This document shows positions 27,628 to 36,533 of a stretch of 64,000 nucleotides of DNA, in pieces. Every line of letters starts with the position of its first letter. Positions within the stretch are counted from its first letter, which is position 1. The notes beneath the pieces are model-generated. The model saw nothing but the letters and a program-made list of their open reading frames with translations. It was not told the origin of the DNA and did no database searches. Where the stretch lies: contig NZ_BMVO01000004.1 in the NCBI RefSeq assembly GCF_014650755.1, positions 1 through 64,000 on the forward strand, read 5' to 3'. The translations under genes and the position numbers were made by a program. Origin of the DNA: Streptomyces chryseus (GTDB lineage: Bacteria; Actinomycetota; Actinomycetes; Streptomycetales; Streptomycetaceae).

Positions 27628-27833
27628 GCGCTCAGGTGCGGGACCAACCGCCCGTCGTGCATCAGGTGGTACGGGGCCCCCGGGCCAACGGCGAAACCGG
27701 CGATCAGGCGCCGGTGACAGCGCCACCAGAGCGCCTCGCCGCACATCGCCGCCGTCCGGCGGCGGGCGGCCTCTTCGAGGAGCCGGTCCATGGCGGCCAC
27801 GAAGTCCGGGTCCCGGGTGAGCGGGGCCTTCAC
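27628..27833 (-). pseudogene. C-terminal part of a DUF488-family protein
   Basis: The minus-strand frame from 27833 reads RDPDFVAAMDRLLEEAARRR, then MCGEALWWRCHRRLIAGFAV and HLMHDGRLVPH. MCAEA-x-WWRCHR is the hallmark of DUF488 proteins. The N-terminal half (about 90 residues) is missing and no proper stop follows the homology. It is a remnant. Confidence 0.65.
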
Positions 27834-27970
27834 TCACGGCCCACCACCCGGCCGGTACGGCCCCGGCGACCACGGCCACGAGTACCCTGCCGACGAGGTC
27901 GTCGAGGAGGGGACCACCCGATGGCCGCCGAACACGTCACCCGCGAGCAGGTCCCGGAAGGCACCGGCGC

Positions 27971-28717
27971 ATGACTCCCTCGACGCAGACCCGCCTCGCC
28001 CTGACCGCCCTCGACCAGACGCTGTCGGGACTCGGCACGCCCGAGCGGGCCGCACGGGACCGCGACTACCTCCGCAGCCCCCTCGAACACCTCGGCGTCC
28101 CCGTCCCGCAGTTGCGTACCGCGGTCAAGACCTGGCACCGCGCCCTCGCCGGCACACCGCTCGAGGAGATCCTCACCATCGCCGAGGCCGCCTGGGGGCG
28201 CGAGGTGTACGAGTACCGATGGGCAGCGGTGGAAGTCCTGCGCTTCCACGCCGACCGGCTCGGCCCCCACCATCTGGACCTCGTCGAGCGCCTGGCCCGT
28301 CAGGCCCGCACCTGGGCCCTGGTGGACACCCTCGCCGTGCACGTGACCGGCCCGCTCCGCCTCCAGCACCCGGCTGCCACCGGGCCGACGCTCGACCGGT
28401 GGATCACCGACGACGACTTCTGGGTGCGGCGCACCACCCTGCTGTCGCTTGTCGCGGGCATCCGCACGGGCACGCCCGACCTCGGCCGGATCGACCAGTA
28501 CGGCCGCCGGACCGTCACGGACACCGAGTTCTTCATCCGCAAGGCCCTCGGCTGGGTTCTGCGCGAACTCGCGTCGCACCGGCACGGCGACTTCGTGCGG
28601 ACGTGGAGCGCCGTCCACATCGAGCACATGTCGACCGTGACGCTCCGAGAAGCGGTGCGCCGCCTGCCGCGGGACGAAGCCGACCGGCTGCTCGCCCTGC
28701 GGGCCATGCGGGCCTGA
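27971..28717 (+). CDS. AlkD-like DNA alkylation repair protein
   Basis: The 248-aa all-helical protein matches the DNA_alkylation family (HEAT-like repeats, AlkC/AlkD), which excises N3- and N7-alkylated bases. Recognisable blocks are LRTAVKTWHRALAG, VYEYRWAAVEVL, DDDFWVRRTTLLSLVAGIR (the WVRR segment lines the DNA groove) and DTEFFIRKALGWVLRELASH. The ATG at 27971 overlaps the stop of a short frame (ATG 27921, 17 codons, ATGA overlap) that may be a translational leader. No other repair gene is nearby. Confidence 0.85.
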   Translation: MTPSTQTRLALTALDQTLSGLGTPERAARDRDYLRSPLEHLGVPVPQLRTAVKTWHRALAGTPLEEILTIAEAAWGREVYEYRWAAVEVLRFHADRLGPHHLDLVERLARQARTWALVDTLAVHVTGPLRLQHPAATGPTLDRWITDDDFWVRRTTLLSLVAGIRTGTPDLGRIDQYGRRTVTDTEFFIRKALGWVLRELASHRHGDFVRTWSAVHIEHMSTVTLREAVRRLPRDEADRLLALRAMRA

Positions 28718-28742
28718 CCGGGAGAAGGCGGTCGTACGCCGG

Positions 28743-29198
28743 TCAGCCGAGCCAGCGGCCGTCGCGCATGAGGTCGCGGCCCCGCAGCTCGTTCGCCTCA
28801 CGCCAGGCCTGAATACGCCGCGGCCGGATCAGGAAGTACTGGTAGGGCTCGTCGAGCGCGCGGGGGTCGAATCCGGTCCTGGCCGCGAACTCGTCGCCCC
28901 TCCCGGGGGCGAGGTCGGCGATGTCCACGGGCTCGGCGGTGCCGTCGACGACCACGACGTCGCGGGTCGGCCCGAGGCTGAGTCGTACCCGGTCGTCCGC
29001 CAGCAGGTTGCGGCCGGTGGCCGAGGCACGCGGCGTCGAGACGAGGAACGCGGCCCCGTCCCAGAGGTAGGACAGCGGGATGAGGTGGACGCCGTCCGTG
29101 GAACCCGATGTCGCGACCCAGAGGTCGACGTCGCTCTCCAGCTTCGCGCAGGTGTCCCGCAGCCTGTCCTCGAGGCACCGCGGCGGCGCTCCCGTCAT
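28743..29198 (-). CDS. pyridoxamine 5'-phosphate oxidase-fold protein
   Basis: This 151-aa split-barrel flavin- or F420-binding protein shows the barrel strands VDLWVATSGSTDGVHLIPLS, ASATGRNLLADDRVRLSLGP and DVVVVDGTAEPVDI, ending in a substrate-side helix with YQYFLIRPRRIQAW. Actinobacterial members often use F420. Substrate unknown. GGAGGAC precedes ATG 29198. Confidence 0.82.
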   Translation of the reverse strand: MTGAPPRCLEDRLRDTCAKLESDVDLWVATSGSTDGVHLIPLSYLWDGAAFLVSTPRASATGRNLLADDRVRLSLGPTRDVVVVDGTAEPVDIADLAPGRGDEFAARTGFDPRALDEPYQYFLIRPRRIQAWREANELRGRDLMRDGRWLG

Positions 29199-29317
29199 GC
29201 GTCCTCCATCCACAGGGGGAGCCCGCACTTCAGGGGACGGGCTCCGTCGGTCATCGGTCGGTTCACCGGGGCGTGGGCTGCGCGGACGCCGGGGCCGCCC
29301 CTGCCCCGGCGCCTCCC

Positions 29318-29980
29318 TCAGGGCGCGGGTGCGGGGGCGGGTGCGGACACGGCCGCCGTCGCGGGAGCCGGCGATGCGGCCTCCCATGTGAAGCCGTCCG
29401 GGTCGGTGAAGGGTCCGGCACCGCCGCCGATCACGAGCCGGTGCGATCCGGTGCCCTCGGGAGTGAGGCCGACGTCCTTGGCCAGGGCGCGGCGCCTGTA
29501 CAGCGCCAGCTTGACGGGGCTCGACCCGGCGGCGAACTCGGCGTACACGCGGCCGAAGCTCTTGCCCACGGTGAGGCCGTGCTCGACGTAGAACCGCTTG
29601 CTCGCGGCCACGTCCGCCACGCCCAGCAGGAGCACGATCTCGTCGATCTGCCGGGTGGCCGGGCCGGTGTTCTTCTTCGCCGAGGTCGCGACCTTCCAGA
29701 CGGTCCCGTCCGGTGCCTGGACGACACCACCGTAGCCCCAGAGCGACTTCGCGGCGGGCTTCAGCGACGTGGCGCCGGCTTCGAGGGCCGCTTCGACGAG
29801 GCGGTCGACGGTGGCCGGCTGGGACACCGTGAGCGCCAGGATGAATCCACGGAAGCCGGTTGCGGGTGCCTCCGAGGCCCGCAGGCGTACCTGCGTGTCC
29901 AGACCGAAGGCGGCGGTGTAGAAGCGGTGGGCGGCCGTGGGGTCGGCCACGTCGAGGGTTACGGATTCGATGTTTGCCAT
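29318..29980 (-). CDS. VOC-family protein with two glyoxalase modules
   Basis: This 220-aa protein carries two VOC modules: IESVTLDVADPTAAHRFYTA at the start and VLLLGVADVAASKRFYVEHG near residue 115. The second module ends with GPFTDPDGFTWEAA. An Ala/Pro-rich tail of 20 residues ends the protein. VOC enzymes include dioxygenases, isomerases and antibiotic-binding proteins; the function here is open. It may be co-transcribed with the damaged AraC gene upstream (6-bp gap). Confidence 0.85.
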   Translation of the reverse strand: MANIESVTLDVADPTAAHRFYTAAFGLDTQVRLRASEAPATGFRGFILALTVSQPATVDRLVEAALEAGATSLKPAAKSLWGYGGVVQAPDGTVWKVATSAKKNTGPATRQIDEIVLLLGVADVAASKRFYVEHGLTVGKSFGRVYAEFAAGSSPVKLALYRRRALAKDVGLTPEGTGSHRLVIGGGAGPFTDPDGFTWEAASPAPATAAVSAPAPAPAP

Positions 29981-29985
29981 GCCCA

Positions 29986-30312
29986 TCACGCTAGTTGCGG
30001 CTCGGCGTCCGGCGCTTCTTCATTCCTGACCGGTCCGGTCACCGGTTTCGCCGTCCACGGCGGCAGGCCGACCGACTCGGGGAAGCGGGTCGTGCGACGC
30101 GCCGTCACGTACGCGTACGGCGACTTGCCGTACGCCAGCCGGAACTGGCGGCTGAGCTGCCCGGCGGGCATGTCCGCGCCGCGGGCGAGGGCCTCGACGT
30201 TCAGCGGCTGCGCGTGCTCCCGGTCGATCCGGTCGCGGACGCGACGCAGTCGCGCGAGGTCGCTCAGGTGCTGCGCTGCGGCGCGTGCGCGCCCCCACGA
30301 GGGGTGACACAT
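29986..30312 (-). pseudogene. AraC-type regulator with an internal in-frame deletion
   Basis: The frame of 108 aa starts well (ATG 30312 after AAGGAG) with DLARLRRVRDRIDREHAQPL and the first HTH (MPAGQLSRQFRLAYGKSPYA). The usual second HTH of about 33 residues is missing: TARR is joined directly to TTRFPESVGLPPW, which corresponds to sequence after that helix in intact homologues, as remembered. The frame stays open through the join. It is probably unable to bind DNA normally, though a one-HTH protein cannot be excluded. Intact homologues sit beside VOC genes like the one at 30448. Confidence 0.6.
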
Positions 30313-30447
30313 GCGGGAACTCCTTCTCGTCGGTGTCCGCGAGCACCTGGGTACGGCAACCCGCGTGTGGGCGCCGGCTCGGCGGCCGTACTCCGCACAG
30401 CTGGTCGCGGAGGTCGGCCGTCATGGCCGCGTCGGTGACCGGAACGC

Positions 30448-30861
30448 TCAGCGGATCTCCTGGATGCGGACCATGTTGCCCGCGGGATCGCGGAAGGCGC
30501 AGTCGCGGATGCCGTACGGCTGCTCGGTGGGCTCCTGGACGACCTCGGCGTCGCCGGCGGCCAGCACCTTCTCGAACGTGCCGTCGAGGTCCCGGGTGGC
30601 CAGCAGGATCCAGCCGTACGTGCCCTTGGCCATCATCTCGATGATGGTGCGGCGCTCGTCCTCGGTGACCCCGGGGTCGGCGGCCGGCGGCGCCAGGAGG
30701 ATCGACGTGCCGGGCTGGCCGACCGGGCCGACCGTGATCCAGCGCATCTTGCCCTGTCCGACGTCGCTGCGGACCTCGAACCCGAGGGCGTCGCGGTAGA
30801 AGGCCAGGGACGCGTCCGGGTCGTCGTGCGGGAGGAAGCTCGTGTGAATGGTGATGTCCAT
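30448..30861 (-). CDS. VOC-family (glyoxalase/bleomycin-resistance-like) protein
   Basis: This 137-aa protein contains HTSFLPHDDPDASLAFYRDA, LGFEVRSDVGQGKMRWITVG and the terminal DCAFRDPAGNMVRIQEI with the metal-ligand Glu. It belongs to the bleomycin-resistance-like branch of VOC proteins. It lies upstream of the AraC-type gene on the same strand, and such pairs are commonly co-regulated. ATG 30861. Confidence 0.87.
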   Translation of the reverse strand: MDITIHTSFLPHDDPDASLAFYRDALGFEVRSDVGQGKMRWITVGPVGQPGTSILLAPPAADPGVTEDERRTIIEMMAKGTYGWILLATRDLDGTFEKVLAAGDAEVVQEPTEQPYGIRDCAFRDPAGNMVRIQEIR

Positions 30862-30990
30862 GACGATCATGCTAGGCACGGACGGTGATCCGCGCTTCTC
30901 GATTCCTGACCGATCGGACCCGCGCCGCCTCCGCTCCGGCCCACCGTCCCACCTCCACCACCGTCCACTCGCACGACGCCCTCGGCGTTG

Positions 30991-32223
30991 TCAGGATGCG
31001 TCGATGCTGCGGCGACGCGACCGGTGCGGCCAGGCGGCGTTGGTCGCCGCTCGCAGCAGCCATTCGACCGGGCCGTACCGATGGCGGTGCAGCCACCAGC
31101 GGCAGGCCACCAGCTGGCAGGTGAACAGGATCAGTGCGATGCCTGCTGCCGCAGGAGGCGACACGCGGCCCACCAGAGCGGCGCCGAATCCCGTGAAGAG
31201 CAGGGCGCAGAGCAGGGATTGGGTCAGGTAGTTGGTGAGGGCCATTCTGCCCGCCGGAGCCAGCGGCGCGGTGAGCCGGTGGCCGCGGGTGGTGGCTGCC
31301 AGGCGCAGGACGGTGGCCGCGTACGCGGCGGCCAGCAGGGGGGCGGTGACGACATCCAGGCCGAGGGCCGCCAAGTGGTAGGCGGTGCCGGGGTGTTCCA
31401 GGCTCGCGTGGGCGTAGACCACTCCCCCGGCCGGCCCGACGGAGTATCCGATCTGCTGGAGCCGTCGCAGTACCGGTATGCGGCACGCGGCAGCGGTCAG
31501 CACCTCGCGTCGGCCGGCCGCCAGGCCGAGCAGGAAGGCGGCCAGCGCGGCGGGGGCCTGGAAGAAGACGAGCAGCACCGCTACGTCCGGGAGCTGTTCG
31601 AGGTGCGCGCCGATCACCGAGCCCGGGCTACCGCGAAGCGCCTCCGTGGCCTGCTGGGCACGGGTCGCCGCGGAGGCCGCGTCCGTGCCGCCACCGCCGG
31701 CGGCGTACTGGGCGAAGCTGAGCATCAGGTAGCCGGTGGCCGTGACGGCGAACAGGGCGACCGCGGCTTTCACCGCGGTGCGCGGCCGGGTGTTCCGGGC
31801 GGCGAGGAGTACCAGGCCGAGCAGCGCGTACGTGGTGAGGATGTCCCCGGGGAAGAGAACGACGGCGTGGAAGGCGCCGAGGGCGAACAACGCTGCCAGC
31901 CGGCGCAGGAACCGGCGGGAGAAGCGGGCGCCGCCGCGTGCGGCGGACTTCGCCTGGAGGGTGAAGCTGTAGCCGAACAGAAAGGAGAACAGCAGGAAGA
32001 ACTTCGCCTCGAAGAAGGTCGCCACCAGGTAGCGGGTCGCGTGGTCGGCCGGCGAGTCGAATCTCGGGTCTTCCAGGCCGGTGCCGTGGTGGGCGGAGGC
32101 GATGTAGGTGATGTTGACCATCAGGATGCCGAGGAGGGCGAAACCCCGCAGCACGTCGATGTCGGTGATCCGCCGCCCTTCCGGGCCTGCGGGCTTCGGT
32201 CGTGTTCTCGCCGTGTCGGTCAT
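30991..32223 (-). CDS. DUF418-family membrane protein
   Basis: A polytopic protein of 410 aa with about ten helices. The N-terminus ITDIDVLRGFALLGILMVNI is the signature of the heparan-alpha-glucosaminide acyltransferase-like/DUF418 group, and the C-terminal third holds the DUF418 domain (GRMALTNYLTQSLLCALLFT ... ACRWWLHRHRYGPVEWLLRA). The start codon overlaps the stop of the alpha/beta hydrolase (ATGA at 32220-32223), so both are one operon. Transport or acyl transfer is possible; the function is unknown. Confidence 0.88.
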   Translation of the reverse strand: MTDTARTRPKPAGPEGRRITDIDVLRGFALLGILMVNITYIASAHHGTGLEDPRFDSPADHATRYLVATFFEAKFFLLFSFLFGYSFTLQAKSAARGGARFSRRFLRRLAALFALGAFHAVVLFPGDILTTYALLGLVLLAARNTRPRTAVKAAVALFAVTATGYLMLSFAQYAAGGGGTDAASAATRAQQATEALRGSPGSVIGAHLEQLPDVAVLLVFFQAPAALAAFLLGLAAGRREVLTAAACRIPVLRRLQQIGYSVGPAGGVVYAHASLEHPGTAYHLAALGLDVVTAPLLAAAYAATVLRLAATTRGHRLTAPLAPAGRMALTNYLTQSLLCALLFTGFGAALVGRVSPPAAAGIALILFTCQLVACRWWLHRHRYGPVEWLLRAATNAAWPHRSRRRSIDAS

Positions 32224-33320
32224 GTCCGCCCACCCTTGTCCGTGCCGGCGTCGGCCTGCTCGACGAACTGGCGCTGGTCGGCGAGGAATCCGCTCGCGAA
32301 CAGGGCCCTGGGCGCGAGGACCGCCGTCAGCGTGAGCTTGAGCTCCGACTGCTCGACGTCGTGCCTCACCAGTGAGTGCGTGGCGTCCGGATAGTGCCCG
32401 ACCCGCAGGAGCGGGGCGGGGAGCAGCTTGCGGTACGCGGCTTCGGTGTCGGCCACGTCGACGTTGATGTCATGGCCGGCCAGGACGAGCAGGACGCGAG
32501 TGCCTCGTACGGCCCGCAGGTCCGCCGTGGCGTCGGCGGTGTAGTTCTTCTTGACGAACCGCCATCGGTCGGCCGTCATCCCCGGCGAGCCCGGCGAGTC
32601 GTCGACTGCGTCCCGGTACGCGGAGAACGAGGCGTCGCGGCGCAGCAGACGCAAAGTGGTTTCCCTCCGTCGCAGCGCCGCCGCTGTCTGTTCCGTGGAG
32701 GCGCCGTCTTCGCGCAGCTGGGCCAGGAGGTTGTAGCGACCTTGTTGCCGCCAGTTCACCGCCGGGGATACGGCTATGACGAAGCGCAGGTCAGGGACGC
32801 GGGCCGCGACTTTGGGCAGTACCCATCCCGCCTGGCTCGCTCCCCACAGCCCGATGCGCCGACTGTCGAGATCCGGCCGCCGGTGCGCCCAGGCGACGGC
32901 CGCCGCCGTCTCGTCGGCCCGGTCGTCCATGCTCTGGTCCAGCCAGTTCCCCGACGAACCGCCCACCCCCGGCTTGCTCAGGGACAGTGAGGCGTACCCG
33001 GCTTCGGCGAAGGACTCCCACAGCGGGCGGTAGAAGCCGTCGTGGGTGGCGTCGATCGCCCCGTCCCCGTGGACGAAGACGACCAGCCCGTACGGCCCGC
33101 GCTGATCCTTCGGTGTGGCCAGTACGCCGTCGAGGTTGTGCTTGCCGTGGCGCAGCGAGACCCGCTCCTCCCGGATGTCGTACGTGTTCTGCCGGATCAC
33201 CACTCCGCCGAGCCCCGCGGCCGCCAGAAGCACGCCGATCAGGGACCAGAGCACCACTCGTTTCCTGCGACTCGTGCGACGCCCGCCCGTGGGCACGTCT
33301 TCGCGCTGCTTCGTCCGCAC
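32220..33320 (-). CDS. membrane-anchored alpha/beta hydrolase
   Basis: The 366-aa protein has one N-terminal membrane helix (VVLWSLIGVLLAAAGLGGVV), so the catalytic domain is extracellular. VVFVHGDGAID holds the oxyanion HG motif, GLWGASQAGW is the nucleophile elbow (Ser), VLAGHDINVDV has the acid Asp and YPDATHSLV has the His. It resembles dienelactone hydrolase-like and acyl-CoA thioesterase-like proteins. It is the first gene of the operon with the DUF418 protein. GTG at 33320. The gap to the divergent GNAT gene holds palindromic sites. Confidence 0.85.
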   Translation of the reverse strand: MRTKQREDVPTGGRRTSRRKRVVLWSLIGVLLAAAGLGGVVIRQNTYDIREERVSLRHGKHNLDGVLATPKDQRGPYGLVVFVHGDGAIDATHDGFYRPLWESFAEAGYASLSLSKPGVGGSSGNWLDQSMDDRADETAAAVAWAHRRPDLDSRRIGLWGASQAGWVLPKVAARVPDLRFVIAVSPAVNWRQQGRYNLLAQLREDGASTEQTAAALRRRETTLRLLRRDASFSAYRDAVDDSPGSPGMTADRWRFVKKNYTADATADLRAVRGTRVLLVLAGHDINVDVADTEAAYRKLLPAPLLRVGHYPDATHSLVRHDVEQSELKLTLTAVLAPRALFASGFLADQRQFVEQADAGTDKGGRT

Positions 33321-33345
33321 ATCCGACTCCGATCTATCGTCCTCA

Positions 33346-33367
33346 AAACGCTCGTTTCGTTTACGAA
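33346..33367. promoter_or_regulatory. adjacent palindromes between divergent genes
   Basis: AAACG-CT-CGTTT at 33346-33357 and TTCGT-TT-ACGAA at 33356-33367 overlap in the gap between the hydrolase/DUF418 operon and the GNAT gene. They look like a repressor site covering both promoters. A candidate -10, TATGGT, follows at 33385. The regulator is unknown. Confidence 0.4.
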
Positions 33368-33408
33368 CGTATCAGAGATGAGAGTATGGTGGTCGCAGCA
33401 CAAAGTCC

Positions 33409-33426
33409 GAGACCGAGACCGAGACC
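33409..33426. repeat. GAGACC hexamer repeated three times
   Basis: Three tandem GAGACC units in the leader of the GNAT gene, followed by GACGAGGAGACC, which contains the ribosome binding site. Confidence 0.6.
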
Positions 33427-33443
33427 GACGAGGAGACCTGGAC

Positions 33444-34091
33444 ATGCCGCAGGCGGAGAAGAGGGAAGACCCCCGTGCCGAACCCATACCGGTGACCCTT
33501 CGGCGCGGCGTCCCGGAGGGCGCCGAGGACACGGTGGCCGCGCTGTACTGGGAGGCGTTCGGCCGGAAGCTGGGCGCGGCGCTCAACCCGCCGGCCACCG
33601 GGCAGCGCTTCATCGCGGCGCATCTGCACCGGGACCGGGCGGTGGTGGCACTCGCCGGTGACCAGGTGGTCGCGGTGGCCGGATATCAACTCGACGGCCG
33701 AGGACTGACCGGCGGCGGCGTGAGCGACGTCCTGGACACGTACGGACTGTTCCAGGGCATGCCACGGCTCGCGCTGCTCGCGCTGCTCGAACGCACTCCG
33801 GCAGCGGGGCAACTGGTCATGGACGGCATCGCCGTCGCGGCGGATTTCCGGGGACGCGGCATCGGCGGTCTCCTGCTCGGCGAGGTCTTCCGTGTCGCCG
33901 CCGAGAACCGCTGCCGACAGGTCCGGCTGGACGTCATCGACGTCAATCCCCGCGCCCGGTCCCTCTACGAACGCCACGGCTTCTGCGCGGTCCACACCGA
34001 ACGAACGCCCTACCTGCGCCGCCTGATGGGGTTCGGCGCCGTCACCACCATGCACCGCCCCGTCCCTCCGCGGGCGGGCGGACGGCCGTGA
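33444..34091 (+). CDS. GNAT-family N-acetyltransferase
   Basis: This 215-aa acetyltransferase has the acetyl-CoA pyrophosphate loop DFRGRGIGGLLLGEVFRVA (RGxGIG) and the following strand LDVIDVNPRARSLYERHGF. The N-terminal half is less conserved. It transfers an acetyl group from acetyl-CoA to an amine; the substrate is unknown. GAGGAGACC precedes ATG 33444. The PaaX regulator follows on the same strand with a GTGA overlap or a leaderless start of its own. Confidence 0.87.
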   Translation: MPQAEKREDPRAEPIPVTLRRGVPEGAEDTVAALYWEAFGRKLGAALNPPATGQRFIAAHLHRDRAVVALAGDQVVAVAGYQLDGRGLTGGGVSDVLDTYGLFQGMPRLALLALLERTPAAGQLVMDGIAVAADFRGRGIGGLLLGEVFRVAAENRCRQVRLDVIDVNPRARSLYERHGFCAVHTERTPYLRRLMGFGAVTTMHRPVPPRAGGRP

Positions 34092-34132
34092 GCGGCACCG
34101 GGGCCCCCGCGCCTCACGCCTATGCTCGGCCC

Positions 34133-35029
34133 ATGCCCGAGAACGTCCCCGAGATCCCCACCCGCCTGCTCGTACACGCCCTGGTCCGCGAGGACGGCAC
34201 GGTCGACACCGGCGAGCTCTACACCGTCGCGGGTGCTCTCGGCATGAGCGACCAGCAAGTACGCCTGTGCATCAAACGGCTCGTCGCCGAGGGCCGCTTC
34301 ACCCACGAAGGACGGGGCCGCAAGGCGCTGCTGCACGCCACCGCCGACGTCACCGGCTCCCTGGCCCCCGAGGCGGAGTACGTCCGCTACGCCTACGCGC
34401 AGGATCACGGGCAGGCGCCCTGGGACGGTGTATGGCACCTCTTCGCGTTCGCCGTCCCCGAATCGGCCAGAGCGGCGCGCGACACACTGCGCGACACCCT
34501 CCTGGGACTCGGCGCCGCCGCCGTCCAGGGCGGTTTGTACGTCAGCGCCAACCCGATCGGGGCACACGTCGAGGCCCAGGCACGACACCTCGGCATCCTG
34601 GACGCCCTCACGACCTTCACCAGCCGCGACCTGTGCGTCGGAGAGCGCCATGACGCCGCCGGGCTGGCCGCCGGGCTCTGGCCTCTGGAGGAGATCGCCG
34701 ACCGCTACGACGCACTGGCCGCGCTCGCGCAGGCCCGCCTCGGGCAACTCGACGCCGTAGGCGAACCGACCGGGATCGACCAGCTGACCATCGCCGTCGA
34801 ACTCGCCGCCGCGTTCACCCGCGCCATGGAACCCGACCCGCTCCTACCGCCCCCACTCCTCCCCCAGCCATGGGCCGGCGCCCACGCACGCCACCTGGCC
34901 GCCCGCTGCTGGGCCCGGCTCCTCGACCACCAGGCGGCCTCCGCCGCGGACGAACACCACCGGCTGCGCCTGTTCAGCCTGTACGCCGACGCGATCAGGC
35001 CGGCCCTCGAAAAGGCCGGCCGCGGCTGA
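34133..35029 (+). CDS. PaaX-family transcriptional regulator
   Basis: This 298-aa protein matches PaaX-like regulators: an N-terminal winged helix (LLVHALVREDGTVDTGELYT, LGMSDQQVRLCIKRLVAEGR), a central domain with WDGVWHLFAFAVPESARAAR and the PaaX C-terminal domain. PaaX represses phenylacetate catabolism; this homologue has no paa genes nearby. I prefer ATG 34133 because TATGCT lies six bases before it, the layout of leaderless actinobacterial genes. A GTG at 34088 overlapping the GNAT stop is the alternative. Confidence 0.85.
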   Translation: MPENVPEIPTRLLVHALVREDGTVDTGELYTVAGALGMSDQQVRLCIKRLVAEGRFTHEGRGRKALLHATADVTGSLAPEAEYVRYAYAQDHGQAPWDGVWHLFAFAVPESARAARDTLRDTLLGLGAAAVQGGLYVSANPIGAHVEAQARHLGILDALTTFTSRDLCVGERHDAAGLAAGLWPLEEIADRYDALAALAQARLGQLDAVGEPTGIDQLTIAVELAAAFTRAMEPDPLLPPPLLPQPWAGAHARHLAARCWARLLDHQAASAADEHHRLRLFSLYADAIRPALEKAGRG

Positions 35030-35132
35030 CCGGGCGTCGCCCGCCGGAACGTGAAACAGTGCGGTACGTGTGACCACTTCCGCACTCCGTGATCACTCGC
35101 AGGGGGTCAGTTCGTGCGTCAGGAGGCTGCCC

Positions 35133-35552
35133 ATGTCGAAACCGCCGTTGCCCGACGAGGTGATCGCGATGCTGACGAAACCAAACCCGGCCGTGATCTC
35201 GGCCCTGCGCTCGGACGGCCAACCGGTGTCCACGGCCACCTGGTACCTCTGGGACGGCGGCCGCGTACTGGTCAACATGGACGAGGGACGCAAACGGCTC
35301 GAGCACGTGCGCAACGACCCGCGGGTGTCACTCACGGTGCTCGACGAGGGCAACTGGTACACCCACATCAGCATCATGGGGCGTGTCACGGAACTGGCCG
35401 AGGACGAGGGACTCGCCGACATCGACCGCTTGTCGCGGCACTACCTCGGCACGCCGTACTCAATGCGCGACCGCCGCCGGGTCAGCGCCTGGATCGAGAT
35501 CGACCGCTGGCACGGCTGGGGCACCCTGAAGGACACCCGCCGGCCCGGATGA
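35133..35552 (+). CDS. PPOX-class, probably F420-dependent, oxidoreductase
   Basis: This 139-aa split-barrel protein reads PNPAVISALRSDGQPVSTAT, WYLWDGGRVLVNMDEGRKRL and VRNDPRVSLTVLDEGNWYTH, which is the pattern of actinobacterial F420-dependent PPOX proteins (Rv1155-like). The product could reduce or bind F420. AGGAGG precedes ATG 35133 with good spacing. It forms a single unit. Confidence 0.88.
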   Translation: MSKPPLPDEVIAMLTKPNPAVISALRSDGQPVSTATWYLWDGGRVLVNMDEGRKRLEHVRNDPRVSLTVLDEGNWYTHISIMGRVTELAEDEGLADIDRLSRHYLGTPYSMRDRRRVSAWIEIDRWHGWGTLKDTRRPG

Positions 35553-35671
35553 CGCCTCCGCGCGCCACCGGACACCGGAGTCCTCGCGGCCACCGGTCGG
35601 CACGGGCCCGCGCACCTGTACGGCGCCGGGCCCGGCCGGTCACGGGGCGAGGCCGCCGCTGTCCGGTGAGA

Positions 35672-36352
35672 TCACGACAACTGGCCGCCGTAGTCGGGCA
35701 GTTTGAACGTCCTCTCGGCGTGCCCGCCCACCAGGTCGCTGCTCCGGTTGCCGATGTTGGCGATGATGGTGTAGCCGTCGCCCTCGATGTCCGCCCGCAT
35801 GTCGGTCTTGTACGCGCTGACCTCCTCGAAGAGGTCGGGGAGACTGCGCGTGTACACCTCGGAGACCGGATAGCCGACCTTGCGCAGGTTGTACTCGGTG
35901 AGCGACTCGACGATGCCGGGCCGGGCGGTCACGAAGAACACGTCCACGTCCCGTGAGGCCGCGAAGCGACTGAGGTCGAGGATCGGCTTGACCGCCGGAG
36001 TGGGGTACTCCCAGAAGTCGTGGAAGTCCGTCTCCAGGGAGGTGTTGTCGATGTCGAGGACGAGGGCGTGCTTCTCGTCGGAGGGGCCCGAGGTGCGCTG
36101 CTCGATGTACGGGCGGGCCGTGGCGACGACAGCGGCCACATCGCGCTGCCAGGTGGCGTAATCCACGTTCGACAAGTGCGCCTCGGCGCCCGGGTGCTGG
36201 GACGGGGCGGCGGCGGGGAGAGTGCGGACCGCGGGGCTCCGCGCAGGAGCCGAGGCGGCCGAGGGCGCGACTGACGCGATCACCGCGGCCGCCGTGAGGA
36301 CCACCGCGGTCACGGACGCGGCGGCTCTGCTTCTCCATCTGCTGACACGCAT
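35672..36352 (-). CDS. secreted HAD-family class B acid phosphatase
   Basis: This 226-aa protein has an N-terminal signal sequence (VTAVVLTAAAVIASVAPSAA) and the HAD core of the class B/plant-type acid phosphatases. The nucleophile motif is VLDIDNTSLE with Asp98-type DxDxT, motif II is FFVTARPG and motif III/IV is the later DGYTIIANIGNRSSDL. It is expected to hydrolyse phosphomonoesters outside the cell. ATG 36352. Confidence 0.9.
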   Translation of the reverse strand: MRVSRWRSRAAASVTAVVLTAAAVIASVAPSAASAPARSPAVRTLPAAAPSQHPGAEAHLSNVDYATWQRDVAAVVATARPYIEQRTSGPSDEKHALVLDIDNTSLETDFHDFWEYPTPAVKPILDLSRFAASRDVDVFFVTARPGIVESLTEYNLRKVGYPVSEVYTRSLPDLFEEVSAYKTDMRADIEGDGYTIIANIGNRSSDLVGGHAERTFKLPDYGGQLS

Positions 36353-36463
36353 GGGGGGGTTCGCTCCTTGGGATCACGGTTCACGGGAGGCTCGCCCTTG
36401 TGGGGCCACGAGTCCTTGAGTGACATGTCCACGACCCAGAATGAGCGGTCGGCCGCCTCCTTT

Positions 36464-36533
36464 CTACTGGTCGGTAGCATGATTCTTCCGGGCCTGAGAT
36501 GGCCCCGGCAGCCCGGCCCAGGCCGGGCTGCCG
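36464..36533. promoter_or_regulatory. quasi-palindrome and strong hairpin before the APH-like gene
   Basis: CTACTGGTCGGTAG at 36464-36477 is a 14-bp quasi-palindrome like some TetR sites. A perfect 13-bp stem (CGGCAGCCCGGCC at 36506-36518, complement at 36521-36533) lies 41 bp before the start codon, partly overlapping a smaller GGGCC/GGCCC hairpin at 36490-36506. Confidence 0.4.

Noticed and set aside
26295..27833. 512-codon minus-strand frame covering the SurE gene
   Set aside because: Only its first 65-70 codons (DUF488 remnant) have homology; the rest is antisense to the SurE-like gene.
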